A DNA stretch of 39,410 bases from a virus. Positions 21,901 through 29,298 of this stretch are shown in pieces (the first letter of the stretch is position 1; every line of letters starts with the position of its first letter). Both the position numbers and the translations under genes were made by a program. The DNA is taken from positions 1 through 39,410 of IMG/VR virus record IMGVR_UViG_3300036785_001212. One strand, 5' to 3'. The notes beneath the pieces are model-generated. The model did no database searches and was not told the origin of the DNA. It was given only the letters and a program-made list of their open reading frames with translations.

Positions 21901-22693
21901 CAGTATTGCCAAAAAAACCGACGAGGTTATTCGAACCTGAGCCCCAAAGCTGAGGCGTAACATAACCGAGCGTGCCAAGCATTTTCGCAGTTACCGATCC
22001 CGATGAAACATTGAGCCCACTATTACCGTCCGTAACTACCCCCGGATAACTCAACGAGCCGCCCGGCACGCCCGCAGGAATCCCAAAATCAAACGTATAG
22101 TTGGGCGTCGTTCCACGCATAGTAACGGTTGCATTCTGACCCCCAGAAAGTGTCGTCGTAATTCCGGCATAGACGTTGGGTGGCGGTCCGGTCGGGCCGG
22201 TCTGCTGGATTACGAGCCCGGGAAGGTTTGGCGGGAATTTATCCCAGTTGCACGTGCCGCCCGCGGAGCTCGTAGACGCCGTGCAGATTCCGCTCGTTAC
22301 GTATGACCCTGACCCGGCCGGTTGAAAGCACGTGTACCCGGGTCCGAGATAACTCTTGCCGCTCACGTTATCCGTGACCGTAACCGAAAAACAAACGTTG
22401 ACGGGATTAGTCAGAGACGTATCCGCAAGCCGGATGCCGAAAGCCCCGCTAGTCACCAGCGTCGTAACCGGCGAGGTGATCGCCTGACCCGCCCCGTTAA
22501 CCTGATAGCCGATCGGCTGGCCGGAACTGTTGACCGGCGCAAAGGCAATCGTAGCGTTAGCAACTACGACCCCAGACGAATCGGCAATATTGGTGCCAGT
22601 CACTTGAACGTAGCCAACCGGAACCTGCGCGAGCGCGGGCAGGGAGAGAAATACCAGAGCCGCGGCCGCGCGGCATCGAATCGTGAGCTTCAT
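18959..22693 (-). CDS. Large fibre-like protein with Sec-type leader
   Basis: 1244 residues. The N-terminus MKLTIRCRAAAALVFLSLPA then LAQVP is a full signal peptide: two basic residues, a hydrophobic core and an Ala-x-Ala cleavage site near residue 22. A beta-sandwich-like repeat (residues 27-110, GYVQVTGTNIADSSGVVVAN) precedes a collagen-like stretch (GPTGPPPNVYAGITTTLSGG). A long Gly/Ser/Thr/Asn-rich beta region follows, then a fibronectin-like module (about 1000-1090; TTYYYYLVSRNGAGFSLRSP) and a Pro/His-rich tail with 13-residue repeats. Between tape measure and minor tail genes it would be the tail fibre or receptor-binding protein. The leader and composition are odd for a virion protein and could instead indicate a secreted, lysogeny-expressed adhesin. 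Confidence 0.7.
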   Translation of the reverse strand: MKLTIRCRAAAALVFLSLPALAQVPVGYVQVTGTNIADSSGVVVANATIAFAPVNSSGQPIGYQVNGAGQAITSPVTTLVTSGAFGIRLADTSLTNPVNVCFSVTVTDNVSGKSYLGPGYTCFQPAGSGSYVTSGICTASTSSAGGTCNWDKFPPNLPGLVIQQTGPTGPPPNVYAGITTTLSGGQNATVTMRGTTPNYTFDFGIPAGVPGGSLSYPGVVTDGNSGLNVSSGSVTAKMLGTLGYVTPQLWGSGSNNLVGFFGNTANCNGASKPCFAFVDSSYAYGDHYTPYTATGVNASMGASQAGTLDFRSGAMTYISHDPGPAPGINPNYFVNFLIGCNNTLFQNQFGGTGQETRGDHCLHMYSNFRSPGLNLGNDPVGPTGWSSSSSFYMNGQISTNGIHNPISFYNVKGGAGDFANYIYHYSMGGAVDGSGEGNGSLFIGNGEWSGTYTGTVSIGGGGAGATVIHTTCATDCGNQGDGRILLDMKAGAASGYMTAQTAPVGTFTPGTYTVTATVTPSTLWGTLNANVVTPTPVPLGTGSTLMTFVVNRLGGTGPAVGDLACFGGQYHEQAKLTSVSGTGPYTLQAKLRFAHEASSWVMTGGPCGTYIDYTANQSMSVTTGPASQLLRYPYEILGATDAHTLVYRVFSKGGGLGQSSGAMLPGTTSVSNMVNYGGRVTFSVGAIAQWQRYVGASIYIASSSDVGGTFVGACTGVTWNSLASTMSCMQASSIGQTAAGVTGTVAYGTTPNGNTNFNLWPGCMVWDVTNSATSPPTVDGTFACEENNAAWADNDPVEESHHYAAAFSSLKTNSVYDNPNAAYISGHLQTYYGAGVNGGNVQGGGSGFFDYLSNGNAASMYQAHGGSLTTPGGRYIVGLWNYFQSSQYAPDPSGSAVTYIGCPVSGCTDQNFTYSPIIMAGNGVNSSFQYRPYADEVGIISTAFHFYTAKLDGFTMADNLTFSNVAPPVNNGSATFGTDGTLVASTTYYYYLVSRNGAGFSLRSPEFQLTTGSGSTNRNHIQWKRVPGATVATYVCEGTSSNGETQLINVGLNQTSYEDIGTMPTGTCPGLTDSSYTGPVGAAFVKMTVPGTAFVNTVQPSASQAVNTTTTLPAATGTLALTAQIVAVRAGSWSISSATSVPVTFSPAFNVTPTSCAVTPTADPTAVGAIWYTSLTTSGFTVNVHTSGTIAGTYQCLVNATSPTRRGPPRHHPPNQQLPAPPRHHPPNQQLPAPPRRRPGGGRN
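18988..19065. repeat. 39-bp tandem repeat, two copies
   Basis: Two exact 39-bp copies (18988-19026 and 19027-19065) encode the 13-residue unit PPRHHPPNQQLPA near the end of the fibre-like protein; a partial third follows. In-frame and a multiple of three, so it lengthens or shortens the Pro/His/Gln tail without breaking the gene. Confidence 0.8.
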
Positions 22694-22811
22694 AGGGATT
22701 TCTCCGAAGAGCGGGCAAGCCGCTTTTGAGGATGGAATTACCTAGCACCCGGCCTGAAAAGCGCGCCATGGGGCTGTAGCAGGGTGCGGCGGGGTATTTT
22801 AACGCGCTTTT
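22694..22811. promoter_or_regulatory. Gap before the fibre gene with inverted repeats
   Basis: The 118-base gap between tape measure and fibre genes is one of the longest in the late block. GAAAAGCGCG (22756-22765) and CGCGCTTTTC (22803-22812) are perfect 10-bp complements 37 bases apart, with an inner pair GCACCC (22745-22750) and GGGTGC (22783-22788) interlocking. The repeat starts at the tape measure stop. It may give a separate transcription start or stop for the fibre gene; no clean promoter can be named. Confidence 0.4.
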
Positions 22812-25202
22812 CTACTTGGACATGGTCGGCTTACGGCTATCCATATCCCGCGCGGCCGCGATCGAGCCCGCCGCGATCCGCGGAGCGGCTTCCATGATCC
22901 CGCGCTGGACGGCCAGACGAACCGCCCCCGGGTTGGTAGAACCGCGGGCATCGATATTCCAGACGTGCTGCGTTCCACCGTTCCGCAACTGGTCGTTGGG
23001 GATGACCCGGCCGGAACCGCTCGGAATGAAGAGCTCCGGCCCGCGCTCCCCGACGATAGCGGGCATTCCGGCCGGGAGCGAACCGCCCGCCGCCAAAAAC
23101 GGAATACTTGCGGCCAGCCCGAACGCCTTGGCAATCGCGTTGCCTGTCCCGCTCCCGGCCATCAACGTGGTATCGACTACGGATTTCAGAACGCTGCCGC
23201 CCGCGGCTCCCACCGCGGTCCCGGCATCACGCACCCACATGGGATTGTCGCGCGTGCCCATCTTCCCGCCGAACCCGAGAGCTTTCCCGATCGAGCCCTC
23301 CGCGAAGCTCAGCCCGGCTCCGGCCACGTTAGCCGCAATCGACTTCCCCGCCGCTTTCCAATCGCCGCGGTGGTATTTCTCGGTCATCGTCTGAAGAATC
23401 GCATTATTGACCGTACTCAGGGTCTGCTCGAAGAGCCCGGCCATTGCCTGACGTACGTCGGTAGCTCGCGCAATCCACTCGGTAAACATCTGTTTCATTT
23501 CCCCGCCGAAGGTATCGCGCTCAGTCTGATACTGGAGAGTCTGTTGAGCCGCTCCCAACTGGGCCTGTTTCAACGCGATCTGATTATCCAAGGCTTCCGG
23601 ATTCATGCCCGGCGTATAGAGCGATGAAGGCAGATTAGCCACGGCCGCGCGCTTTCCCTGAAGGTCTTCGAGCTCATCCTGAAGCCGCTCGACTACATGC
23701 TGTTGCTTGATCGCCTCTTCGGTCTGTTTCGTCATCAGACCTGACGAGACCATCTCCGCGGCGTTCAACTCTTCCTGCTGGTTGGTGATCTGCCGCAATA
23801 CATCCGGCCGGTCATGGAGCGCGGCTATACGCGCGGCATCGGTCTCGCCCCGGGTCCGCTGTTGCGCGCGATCGGCCGCGAAGGGATCGGAAGCGGCAAA
23901 CATCCGGTCCGCTTCCTGCTGGAGCGCGGCCATCATCGCCAGCCATTCCTTCATATCCGCGGTCTGCTTTTTGAAAATCTCCTGACTGAGCGGCGCGATC
24001 CGTTTGACGATCAGTTCATTGATGGGATCGGCTAACTGCGTCCCGGCCATATACCGCTTCTGCCAGAAGCTCCGCTCCTCTTCGAGTGTCATCGCATGGA
24101 TGGCTTTCTCGTTGGCGAGCTCGGCTTCCATCGCGCTCATGCGCTCCGCGGTTTGCCGCTTGAGAGCCGCAGCCGCTTCCTTGGCCAGGTCTTCCCGCTC
24201 TTTCGCGGCCGTGAGCGCGTCAGCCTTCGCCTGACTCTCTATATGCTCCTGCGAAGCCTGAGCGTAATCGGATTGTTCCTCTACCATCGCCTGAAAGACT
24301 TTTAAGCCGCGCAGCGCTTCGGTCTGGTCAACGGCCGGGAATCTTTTATCCAAGGTACCGTATTCGGTTCTCTCCGCGGCGGTCATATCCCGGGTATCAT
24401 TCTGAAACTTTTTCTGGAGCTCCCCGAGCCGCTCGCGCGCCGCGATCTCTTCGTTCAGCTTCGCGACCTGCGCGCCGGTCAGCTTGACCATCTCCGCGGT
24501 ACGCTGCGTCGGATCCACGATTTTCGAAATCTCTGCAACCTGCTTTTTATAGTCCGCGAGTTGTTCAAGGGTGCCTTCACTCCCGGCCGCGCCCGCCATT
24601 CGCTTCAATATGCCCGCGGAAAATTGGGTCTCGATCAGCTTCTGTGCCTGTTCAATATCTGCGCCCAACTGTTGCCCGAGCTTGAAGGCTTCGAGCCGCG
24701 CCTCGGCAAGCGCGGTCTTCAATCCGTCGCCCGGCTTTTTTTCGAGTCGGGCGATCTGCTCATCCAGCTTGGCCGTCGATGCTTCGAGCTCCAGCGTGGC
24801 GAGGTGCCGCCCTTCCACCAATTTCTCGGTAGCCGCACGCGCTTCCTCCGCGGCTTTCTTCTGCTTCTCCATAAACTCAACAACTTTTTTCCCGGCTTCG
24901 AAAATCGCCAGCCCCAGACCGACGACCGCGGCCGCGCTGAACGCGCTCGCCATGATCTCCGCAACGCCGGGCAGCTTGGCCACGAATCCCTGAACGGCCC
25001 GCGGCAGATGGATGCCGATTTCATCGCCGAGCAGATGGATCGCGTGACGCGCTTCGGTCATCTCCGCGCGCGTAACCCGGGCCGCTTCCGTGGTCTTCCC
25101 TTTGAGCTTGTCTATTTCCCGCTGGGCCTGATCGATGGCTTTCGACCACGTTGTACCATCAACCGTCAGCAGCAGTTTTACTTCGCCCGCAACTTCAGCC
25201 AT
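22812..25202 (-). CDS. Tail tape measure protein
   Basis: 796 residues. Starts MAEVAGEVKLLLTVDGTTWS, followed by a long helical body with coiled-coil character (EEARAATEKLVEGRHLATLE and many Lys/Glu/Gln heptads). A hydrophobic stretch around residues 80-105 (IMASAFSAAAVVGLGLAIFE) may insert in membranes during injection. The C-terminus has the family signature of many siphovirus tape measures: AAGGSLPAGMPAIVGERGPE, then LFIPSGSGRVIPN. Its length would predict a tail of roughly 0.12 micrometre by the usual 1.5 angstrom per residue relation, an inference. It follows the chaperone genes, as expected. Confidence 0.9.
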   Translation of the reverse strand: MAEVAGEVKLLLTVDGTTWSKAIDQAQREIDKLKGKTTEAARVTRAEMTEARHAIHLLGDEIGIHLPRAVQGFVAKLPGVAEIMASAFSAAAVVGLGLAIFEAGKKVVEFMEKQKKAAEEARAATEKLVEGRHLATLELEASTAKLDEQIARLEKKPGDGLKTALAEARLEAFKLGQQLGADIEQAQKLIETQFSAGILKRMAGAAGSEGTLEQLADYKKQVAEISKIVDPTQRTAEMVKLTGAQVAKLNEEIAARERLGELQKKFQNDTRDMTAAERTEYGTLDKRFPAVDQTEALRGLKVFQAMVEEQSDYAQASQEHIESQAKADALTAAKEREDLAKEAAAALKRQTAERMSAMEAELANEKAIHAMTLEEERSFWQKRYMAGTQLADPINELIVKRIAPLSQEIFKKQTADMKEWLAMMAALQQEADRMFAASDPFAADRAQQRTRGETDAARIAALHDRPDVLRQITNQQEELNAAEMVSSGLMTKQTEEAIKQQHVVERLQDELEDLQGKRAAVANLPSSLYTPGMNPEALDNQIALKQAQLGAAQQTLQYQTERDTFGGEMKQMFTEWIARATDVRQAMAGLFEQTLSTVNNAILQTMTEKYHRGDWKAAGKSIAANVAGAGLSFAEGSIGKALGFGGKMGTRDNPMWVRDAGTAVGAAGGSVLKSVVDTTLMAGSGTGNAIAKAFGLAASIPFLAAGGSLPAGMPAIVGERGPELFIPSGSGRVIPNDQLRNGGTQHVWNIDARGSTNPGAVRLAVQRGIMEAAPRIAAGSIAAARDMDSRKPTMSK

Positions 25203-25760
25203 TTACTCTTCCTCTCCTGACGTCAATCCTTCGCCTTCGCTCTCGGCTCCGGAAATCGTGCCCTTCTGAATTGCATCGGGCAGGTTATGACGCAACGATT
25301 CCACCGTTGCCTGAACCGCAGGAGCGCGCGCGGTCTCGAAAGCCGGGCGGATAAACGGATACGGTTGCACGGCTCCCACCTCTTGACCGCGGCCGCGCGT
25401 ACTACGGCCACCGGGCAACAACTTGCTATAGCCGCCGCGTACCAGCCGGTGACCGTATTCCACCCACCGGGCCACATGCGCGGTATACTTTCCCGGCTTC
25501 ACGATAGCCGCGGGAAGACCTTCCTCGGTGATCCCAAAGTGAAGCTCGATATCATTCTTCAGCACGCCGGGCGGAAGGGCATTGCCGTGACCTGTAGAGA
25601 CGCGCTCCGGAGCGCGCAGCCTGACTTCGGTCTGAAGCACCTTCCCGCCCGCCAAGACCGCTTCGCGGATAAGCTGGCGCGCGGCCGGTCCCTTGAGCGC
25701 GGAGAGCTTCGCGTCCAGTTCCCTCAAGCCCTCGAAACTGGCCGTAAAACCACCCATCAC
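25203..25760 (-). CDS. HK97 gp10-like tail completion protein
   Basis: 185 residues. GLRELDAKLSALKGPAARQL, then ARWVEYGHRLVRGGYSKLL and PYPFIRPAFETARA are the hallmark blocks of the HK97 gp10 family (WVExG then PxxFxRPA(F/L)). These proteins cap the neck and help tail joining. It overlaps the upstream chaperone gene by four bases and is followed directly by the tape measure. In most relatives the gene lies upstream near the connectors, so this position after the chaperones is unusual. Confidence 0.8.
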   Translation of the reverse strand: MMGGFTASFEGLRELDAKLSALKGPAARQLIREAVLAGGKVLQTEVRLRAPERVSTGHGNALPPGVLKNDIELHFGITEEGLPAAIVKPGKYTAHVARWVEYGHRLVRGGYSKLLPGGRSTRGRGQEVGAVQPYPFIRPAFETARAPAVQATVESLRHNLPDAIQKGTISGAESEGEGLTSGEEE

Positions 25761-26062
25761 TTCTCCCTGACAACACAGTGCGCAAACAGCCGCCTGATCC
25801 CGTCCGCGATCTGCTGCCGCCGCTTCGCGGTCAGCCGCGGCCGCTTCGCCGGAGGTTGTTCCGGATCGCTCTCGGGCGGAATGAGATCATCGAGCCTGAC
25901 CAATTCCTTCGGAGCGCGCTGGCTGAAATTGATAACGTCCAGCCGGAGCAGCGCCAGCATCGTGTGAACTTCCCTCTGGCCGCGCAGGTATTGCTTGCGA
26001 AGCTCGGCGAAGAGCCGCGGCGTTAGTAAAAAAAATTCGTCTTTCGAAAGCCCCATCCGCAT
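25757..26062 (-). CDS. Tail assembly chaperone, second (frameshift-type) part
   Basis: 101 residues from ATG 26062, but the same frame is open upstream and reads EITWGEHYAFARMRMGLSKD then EFFLLTPRLFAELRKQY. This is the W...lG.s..eFw.lTpr.L signature of phage tail chaperones of the lambda T or TAC type. No start codon precedes the ITWGEH part, so a -1 shift near the end of the first chaperone gene (26092) would be needed to include it; otherwise translation restarts at 26062. The C-terminus is basic and Pro-rich (EQPPAKRPRLTAKRRQQ). It overlaps the gp10-like start by ATGA. Confidence 0.65.
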   Translation of the reverse strand: MRMGLSKDEFFLLTPRLFAELRKQYLRGQREVHTMLALLRLDVINFSQRAPKELVRLDDLIPPESDPEQPPAKRPRLTAKRRQQIADGIRRLFAHCVVREK

Positions 26063-26091
26063 ACGCGCGAACGCATAGTGCTCGCCCCACG

Positions 26092-26517
26092 TTATTTCGC
26101 GCTGACGTATTCCTCGCCCGCCACCGCCGCGGCGGGCTCGGAAGGGTCAGAGGATTTCTCCGCGGGCGGGGTAGCTACGATCCACGCCATCTCGATCGCG
26201 GACCATACCCGGAAGACATCGGTACCGAACTGCGGGAGCTCCAGCGCTTCGCTGAAACTGATCTCGGGATGAAAGGTGCGCAGCCCGGCCGCGAAGAGCA
26301 CCATCGTGTTTCTGAGATTGAGCTCCGTCATCGCAACTAACAGGTTGACGCGCTCCGGCAATTTGGCGCGCTCCTGTTCGGAATTGATCCTAATCTCCGC
26401 TTCCGATAAAGCGGCGATCGTAAAACAGAGGTTGTATTCCTTCCCTCGCAGTACAATCGGCGTCCGCGGTAACGTCGCGTCATCGATCGTGCCGACAATC
26501 TCACGCTTCCCCATCAT
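26092..26517 (-). CDS. Tail assembly chaperone, first part (lambda G-like role)
   Basis: 141 residues (or 140 from the second Met). PIVLRGKEYNLCFTIAALSE then AEIRIN fits the start of phage tail chaperones: a short strand, hydrophobic helix and glutamates. The middle (ERVNLLVAMTELNLRNTMVL) and SFSEALELPQFGTDVFRVWS are helical, and the tail Ala/Glu-rich. It lies directly between the tail tube gene (with a small membrane gene in between) and the tape measure. The last codons are GCG AAA TAA; the C-terminal partner is in the -1 frame. Confidence 0.7.
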   Translation of the reverse strand: MMGKREIVGTIDDATLPRTPIVLRGKEYNLCFTIAALSEAEIRINSEQERAKLPERVNLLVAMTELNLRNTMVLFAAGLRTFHPEISFSEALELPQFGTDVFRVWSAIEMAWIVATPPAEKSSDPSEPAAAVAGEEYVSAK

Positions 26518-26780
26518 TTCTCTCCTGTTATATTCCGGCCCGCTGTTTTTTCTTCCTCCGCTGGCTTCATCGCGGTCATCATCGCAGTTCCAAGCGGAGA
26601 TCGAATAAAGAGCGCAGCCAGTCCTACCAGTGCCCCTTGAATGGCTATCAACGTTTCATCTTTCAGCCCATTCGAAAGATTAAATTTGGTGGGATCCATT
26701 ACTGCCGCTGAAAGCGCGGCTGCTGCCCCGCCGCCAATCGCCACTGCCGCCGACTTTAACCATTCCCTTATATGCACGGA
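26514..26780 (-). CDS. Small membrane protein (holin-like)
   Basis: 88 residues from GTG 26780, with GGGAGGTG five bases upstream; the open frame reaches 26816 but without a ribosome site. Two hydrophobic segments, about 8-26 (SAAVAIGGGAAAALSAAVMD) and 42-60 (ALVGLAALFIRSPLG), followed by a charged Glu/Lys tail. By memory similar DPxKFN-containing two-helix proteins lie in tail regions of soil phages and are sometimes called holins. Position within the tail genes makes a tail role as likely. It overlaps the chaperone start by ATGA. Confidence 0.6.
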   Translation of the reverse strand, partial: SVHIREWLKSAAVAIGGGAAAALSAAVMDPTKFNLSNGLKDETLIAIQGALVGLAALFIRSPLGTAMMTAMKPAEEEKTAGRNITGEK

Positions 26781-26856
26781 GTCACCTCCCGCGAAAAAAG
26801 CGTGAGCCGCACCCATGACGCGAAGCGCGGCTCACCGAGAATAGGCAGAGACAAAC

Positions 26857-27321
26857 TCAGGAACCGGGCGTGAGAGTAACCGGTCCGCTGGTTTGAAGGT
26901 TGAGCGTAAATTCGACTTTCGCGGTCGGGCTCACCTTGAAATTCGATCCCTTTACGTAAGCCTTGAAAGTGTAGGTATCACCGGTCGTCGTCTGCGCGGT
27001 CGTCTTCGGCAACGCGAAAACAAACGACGCTAGCGCGCCGGACTGATACGCAGTCTCTGCGGCTGTCTGCCCGGCATCCGAGCTCACCCGGTTGCCGGTA
27101 ATCGAAAACGTTGCCGCCTTGCGGATCGTCACCAGTTGCTCTTCGTCCGAGCCCGAATCAAAATTGGTGATATCAACCGTGTCCCACTCCGGCCGGTTGA
27201 ACGGCACGTCCGAGCATTCGCCGATGGGCGTCGGCGTTGACCCGATCGAGAGCAGTGAGCCGCGGCCCGCCTGTGCCTTGCTGCCCGTATATGCCAACGG
27301 TGTTACTACGTCAGTTCCCAT
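26857..27321 (-). CDS. Major tail (tube) protein
   Basis: 154 residues from ATG 27321, with AAGGAG nine bases upstream; an upstream in-frame ATG at 27363 lacks one and overlaps the preceding gene. The protein is beta-rich with a Gly/Ser-rich start (YTGSKAQAGRGSLLSIGS), an EWDTVDITNFDSGSDEEQLV loop and a C-terminal strand pair (GSNFKVSPTAKVEFTLNLQT). This resembles lambda V-like and DUF-type tail tube proteins, with a Thr-rich, immunoglobulin-like tail. Location after DUF3168-type and before the chaperone genes is the tube slot. Confidence 0.75.
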   Translation of the reverse strand: MGTDVVTPLAYTGSKAQAGRGSLLSIGSTPTPIGECSDVPFNRPEWDTVDITNFDSGSDEEQLVTIRKAATFSITGNRVSSDAGQTAAETAYQSGALASFVFALPKTTAQTTTGDTYTFKAYVKGSNFKVSPTAKVEFTLNLQTSGPVTLTPGS

Positions 27322-27337
27322 CGCGTTGTGCTCCTTG

Positions 27338-27736
27338 TTATGTGGGTGAGTTGTAATCGACATAGAATTCGACCAGACAGCGAAAAATACGATCTTCGCT
27401 CCCGAAGTCGATTCCCGGGTTAGCGAGAAATGTTCCGGTCACGTCGGTCCCGTCCGAAAGAACTTCCTTCCAATCCCTCAGAGCGAAAATGACGGCCTGA
27501 CGAAGTTGCGCGGCCGCGGCATAAGTAAACGCAAGCGCGTTGAGCTCCACCCGCTGATGCTCGTTCCCGTTGTTCCGCAGGGTGAGAAATTCGGAACCGC
27601 CCACGAGGGAATAACTCACGCAGGGATAATTCGCCTGTGAGTCACTCGGACCGAGCATGGCGTAAATATTCCTGCCCGCGATCGCGCTCACGCCGGGATC
27701 GGCAAGCAACCGAGCGACGAGACCTTCCTGAATCAA
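27338..27736 (-). CDS. Tail completion protein (DUF3168 / gp17-like)
   Basis: 132 residues, TTG start overlapping the previous stop (TTGA) with GAGGCGGAG before it. MIQEGLVARLLADPGVSAIA then GRNIYAMLGPSDSQANYPCV followed by VSYSLVGG matches DUF3168-type neck proteins: an LxxLLxxxxxVxALxGxRIYxxxxPxxxxxPxVxxxxxG pattern. Late strands CLVEFYVDYNSP close the domain. These proteins sit at the tail-neck junction. Order head closure, this gene, tail tube is standard. Confidence 0.8.
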   Translation of the reverse strand: MIQEGLVARLLADPGVSAIAGRNIYAMLGPSDSQANYPCVSYSLVGGSEFLTLRNNGNEHQRVELNALAFTYAAAAQLRQAVIFALRDWKEVLSDGTDVTGTFLANPGIDFGSEDRIFRCLVEFYVDYNSPT

Positions 27737-28116
27737 ACTCCGCCTCGATCGATCTCGGTGGCGTAGAGCAGCAGGACGAAGTTGCGTTCTTTCACATTCT
27801 CGACATAGGCGACCGTGAAATACCGCGGTCCCAACACCACCCGATAGTTCGCGCGCATAATGATCGTCGGCGTCCAGCGAATCTTAACTACGTGCGAGAC
27901 CGCAGAAACGATATGAGACGCCATCGAGGTTTCCCGACCGCCCGCGGTATAGAGCGCGGCCCAGGTCTGAAATACGTCGTCCCACTGGACCGGGTTGATC
28001 GATTGCCCGAAGCTGTCGCCCAGAGTCGAAGCGCGCTGAATGGTAATAAAGTGATGGAGCTCTCCCGCTTCGACAATGAGCGGATCGCGGCGGGTAAAAA
28101 TAGGCGTTTCGGGCAT
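27733..28116 (-). CDS. Head closure / head-tail joining protein
   Basis: 127 residues. ELHHFITIQRASTLGDSFGQ, then QTWAALYTAGGRETSMASHI, then YRVVLGPRYFTVAYVENVKE are the blocks of the phage head-tail joining family (Phage_H_T_join; HxVxIQ..., W......G.E......, G.R.F.V......E.........E). The small beta barrel closes the portal after packaging. It is between the connector gene and the DUF3168-type gene, the usual order. It starts four bases after the stop of the connector gene. Confidence 0.8.
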   Translation of the reverse strand: MPETPIFTRRDPLIVEAGELHHFITIQRASTLGDSFGQSINPVQWDDVFQTWAALYTAGGRETSMASHIVSAVSHVVKIRWTPTIIMRANYRVVLGPRYFTVAYVENVKERNFVLLLYATEIDRGGV

Positions 28117-28120
28117 CGAG

Positions 28121-28972
28121 TTACATCCTGCAATCGCGATACGGCCAGAGAGACACTTTCACCCCATCGGGAATATCGCTGGCATCCGGAATACGCTTTT
28201 CAAACCAGTAATAAGCCAGCGCGAGAATCGCCAACTGAATCTGTTCGGGCACGTTGCCGAAGCTCGTCGCGGTCGTATTCGGCACGGTCGTACCTGCGGT
28301 GTCGGCGATCGTCGCCTGACCGTTCGCATCAACGGCCGTAATCGCGCTCACGAGATCGGCTCCGGCCGCGCCCGCGCCGGGAATCGTAAGCAGCGCACCC
28401 ACATCCCGCGGCAGAAACACGAATGACGAATTGACGACGGCCGATCCCTGCGTGATCCCGGCCGCGATCGGTCCCGCATACCCGGTCAGATAATCGACCT
28501 GAACCGCGTTCACGATCACCCGCGCCACCGGCCACATCTGACCAAAAAGCGGCGTCAGGCGCGCCGGCTGAGAATCTATATCGGCAGTAAAATCGGTGCC
28601 CGGCCGCATCACCGTATAGTTCCCATTCGCGTCCTGATACTGAAAACCGATCACCTGACGGACACTGGGCCACGGAAGCGCGATCGCATAGCGAATCCCG
28701 ACCAAGACCGCATTCGAGCCCGAGACAAACGGGGAGCTCACCCGCTGCCCGGCCATTTTGAAATCCACGTAGCCGGGAAAGAAATCCATCAACAGCCGCT
28801 TGGTCTGAAAGATGAAAGCGCGCTCGCAGAATGCTTCGCACCAGAGCCGCGCGGCCGTGAGGAGTGTGGTCAGAATTGATACGCTCTCGTTCGGGTCAAG
28901 CTTGCCGTATGCGATCAGTTGCGCTGCCGTGACCGGTTCGATCGCCGGTTGCTTTAGCGTGAGGAATCCCAT
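28121..28972 (-). CDS. Head-tail connector protein (Phage_connect_1, gp6-like)
   Basis: 283 residues from ATG 28972 (GGGAAG before it); the frame is open to 29161 but the extra residues are Arg/Ser-rich and overlap another gene. The N-terminal part (MGFLTLKQPAIEPVTAAQLI, then SILTTLLTAARLWCEAFCER, AFIFQTKRLLMDFFP) matches gp6-like connectors that form the ring under the portal. An inserted beta domain of about 80 residues (around residues 165-240, GITQGSAVVNSSFVFLPRDV) makes it longer than the usual 100-200. The C-terminus AILALAYYWFEKRIPDASDI is the family end. Confidence 0.8.
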   Translation of the reverse strand: MGFLTLKQPAIEPVTAAQLIAYGKLDPNESVSILTTLLTAARLWCEAFCERAFIFQTKRLLMDFFPGYVDFKMAGQRVSSPFVSGSNAVLVGIRYAIALPWPSVRQVIGFQYQDANGNYTVMRPGTDFTADIDSQPARLTPLFGQMWPVARVIVNAVQVDYLTGYAGPIAAGITQGSAVVNSSFVFLPRDVGALLTIPGAGAAGADLVSAITAVDANGQATIADTAGTTVPNTTATSFGNVPEQIQLAILALAYYWFEKRIPDASDIPDGVKVSLWPYRDCRM

Positions 28973-28985
28973 TTTGCTCTTCCCT

Positions 28986-29219
28986 TTACTTCGCGCGCTG
29001 CGGCTGTTTCTTGGAGTAGTGACCGTGATGAGTCTCTTCAACCGGTGGCTCTTCAACCGGTGGCTCTTGCTCCGGCAGAACGGCAATACCGGAATCGAGC
29101 CACGCCTGAGCCAGCGCGTCATCGAGCTCGATAATCTCGCCCGGGCGATAGGAATGGGCATCGAGGTTATAACGTTCGTCGGCGTGACCGGCGATTGCTT
29201 CGCGAATCTTGATTCTCAT
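28986..29219 (-). CDS. Small protein downstream of capsid, Rho-N / head-decoration type
   Basis: 77 residues from ATG 29219, GGGGAG five bases before it. Core YNLDAHSYRPGEIIELDDAL then AQAWLDSGIAVL resembles the short LxPGxxxxLxDxxAxxWxxxGxAE motif proteins next to capsid genes in many siphoviruses. A Pro/Glu linker with two EEPPV repeats (from 15-bp direct repeats at about 29036-29070) and a His/Lys tail follow. Possible head accessory protein, unproven. Confidence 0.6.
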   Translation of the reverse strand: MRIKIREAIAGHADERYNLDAHSYRPGEIIELDDALAQAWLDSGIAVLPEQEPPVEEPPVEETHHGHYSKKQPQRAK

Positions 29220-29298
29220 TTGGCTCCCCCGAGAATTCATGTAAGAGGGAGCCCGAAGCCGCGAACGGCTCCGAGCTCCGGCCGCGCTTCAGGTTGAT

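Noticed and set aside
27637-28341. 234-codon plus-strand open frame
   Set aside because: Antisense to the DUF3168, head closure and connector genes; no ribosome site.
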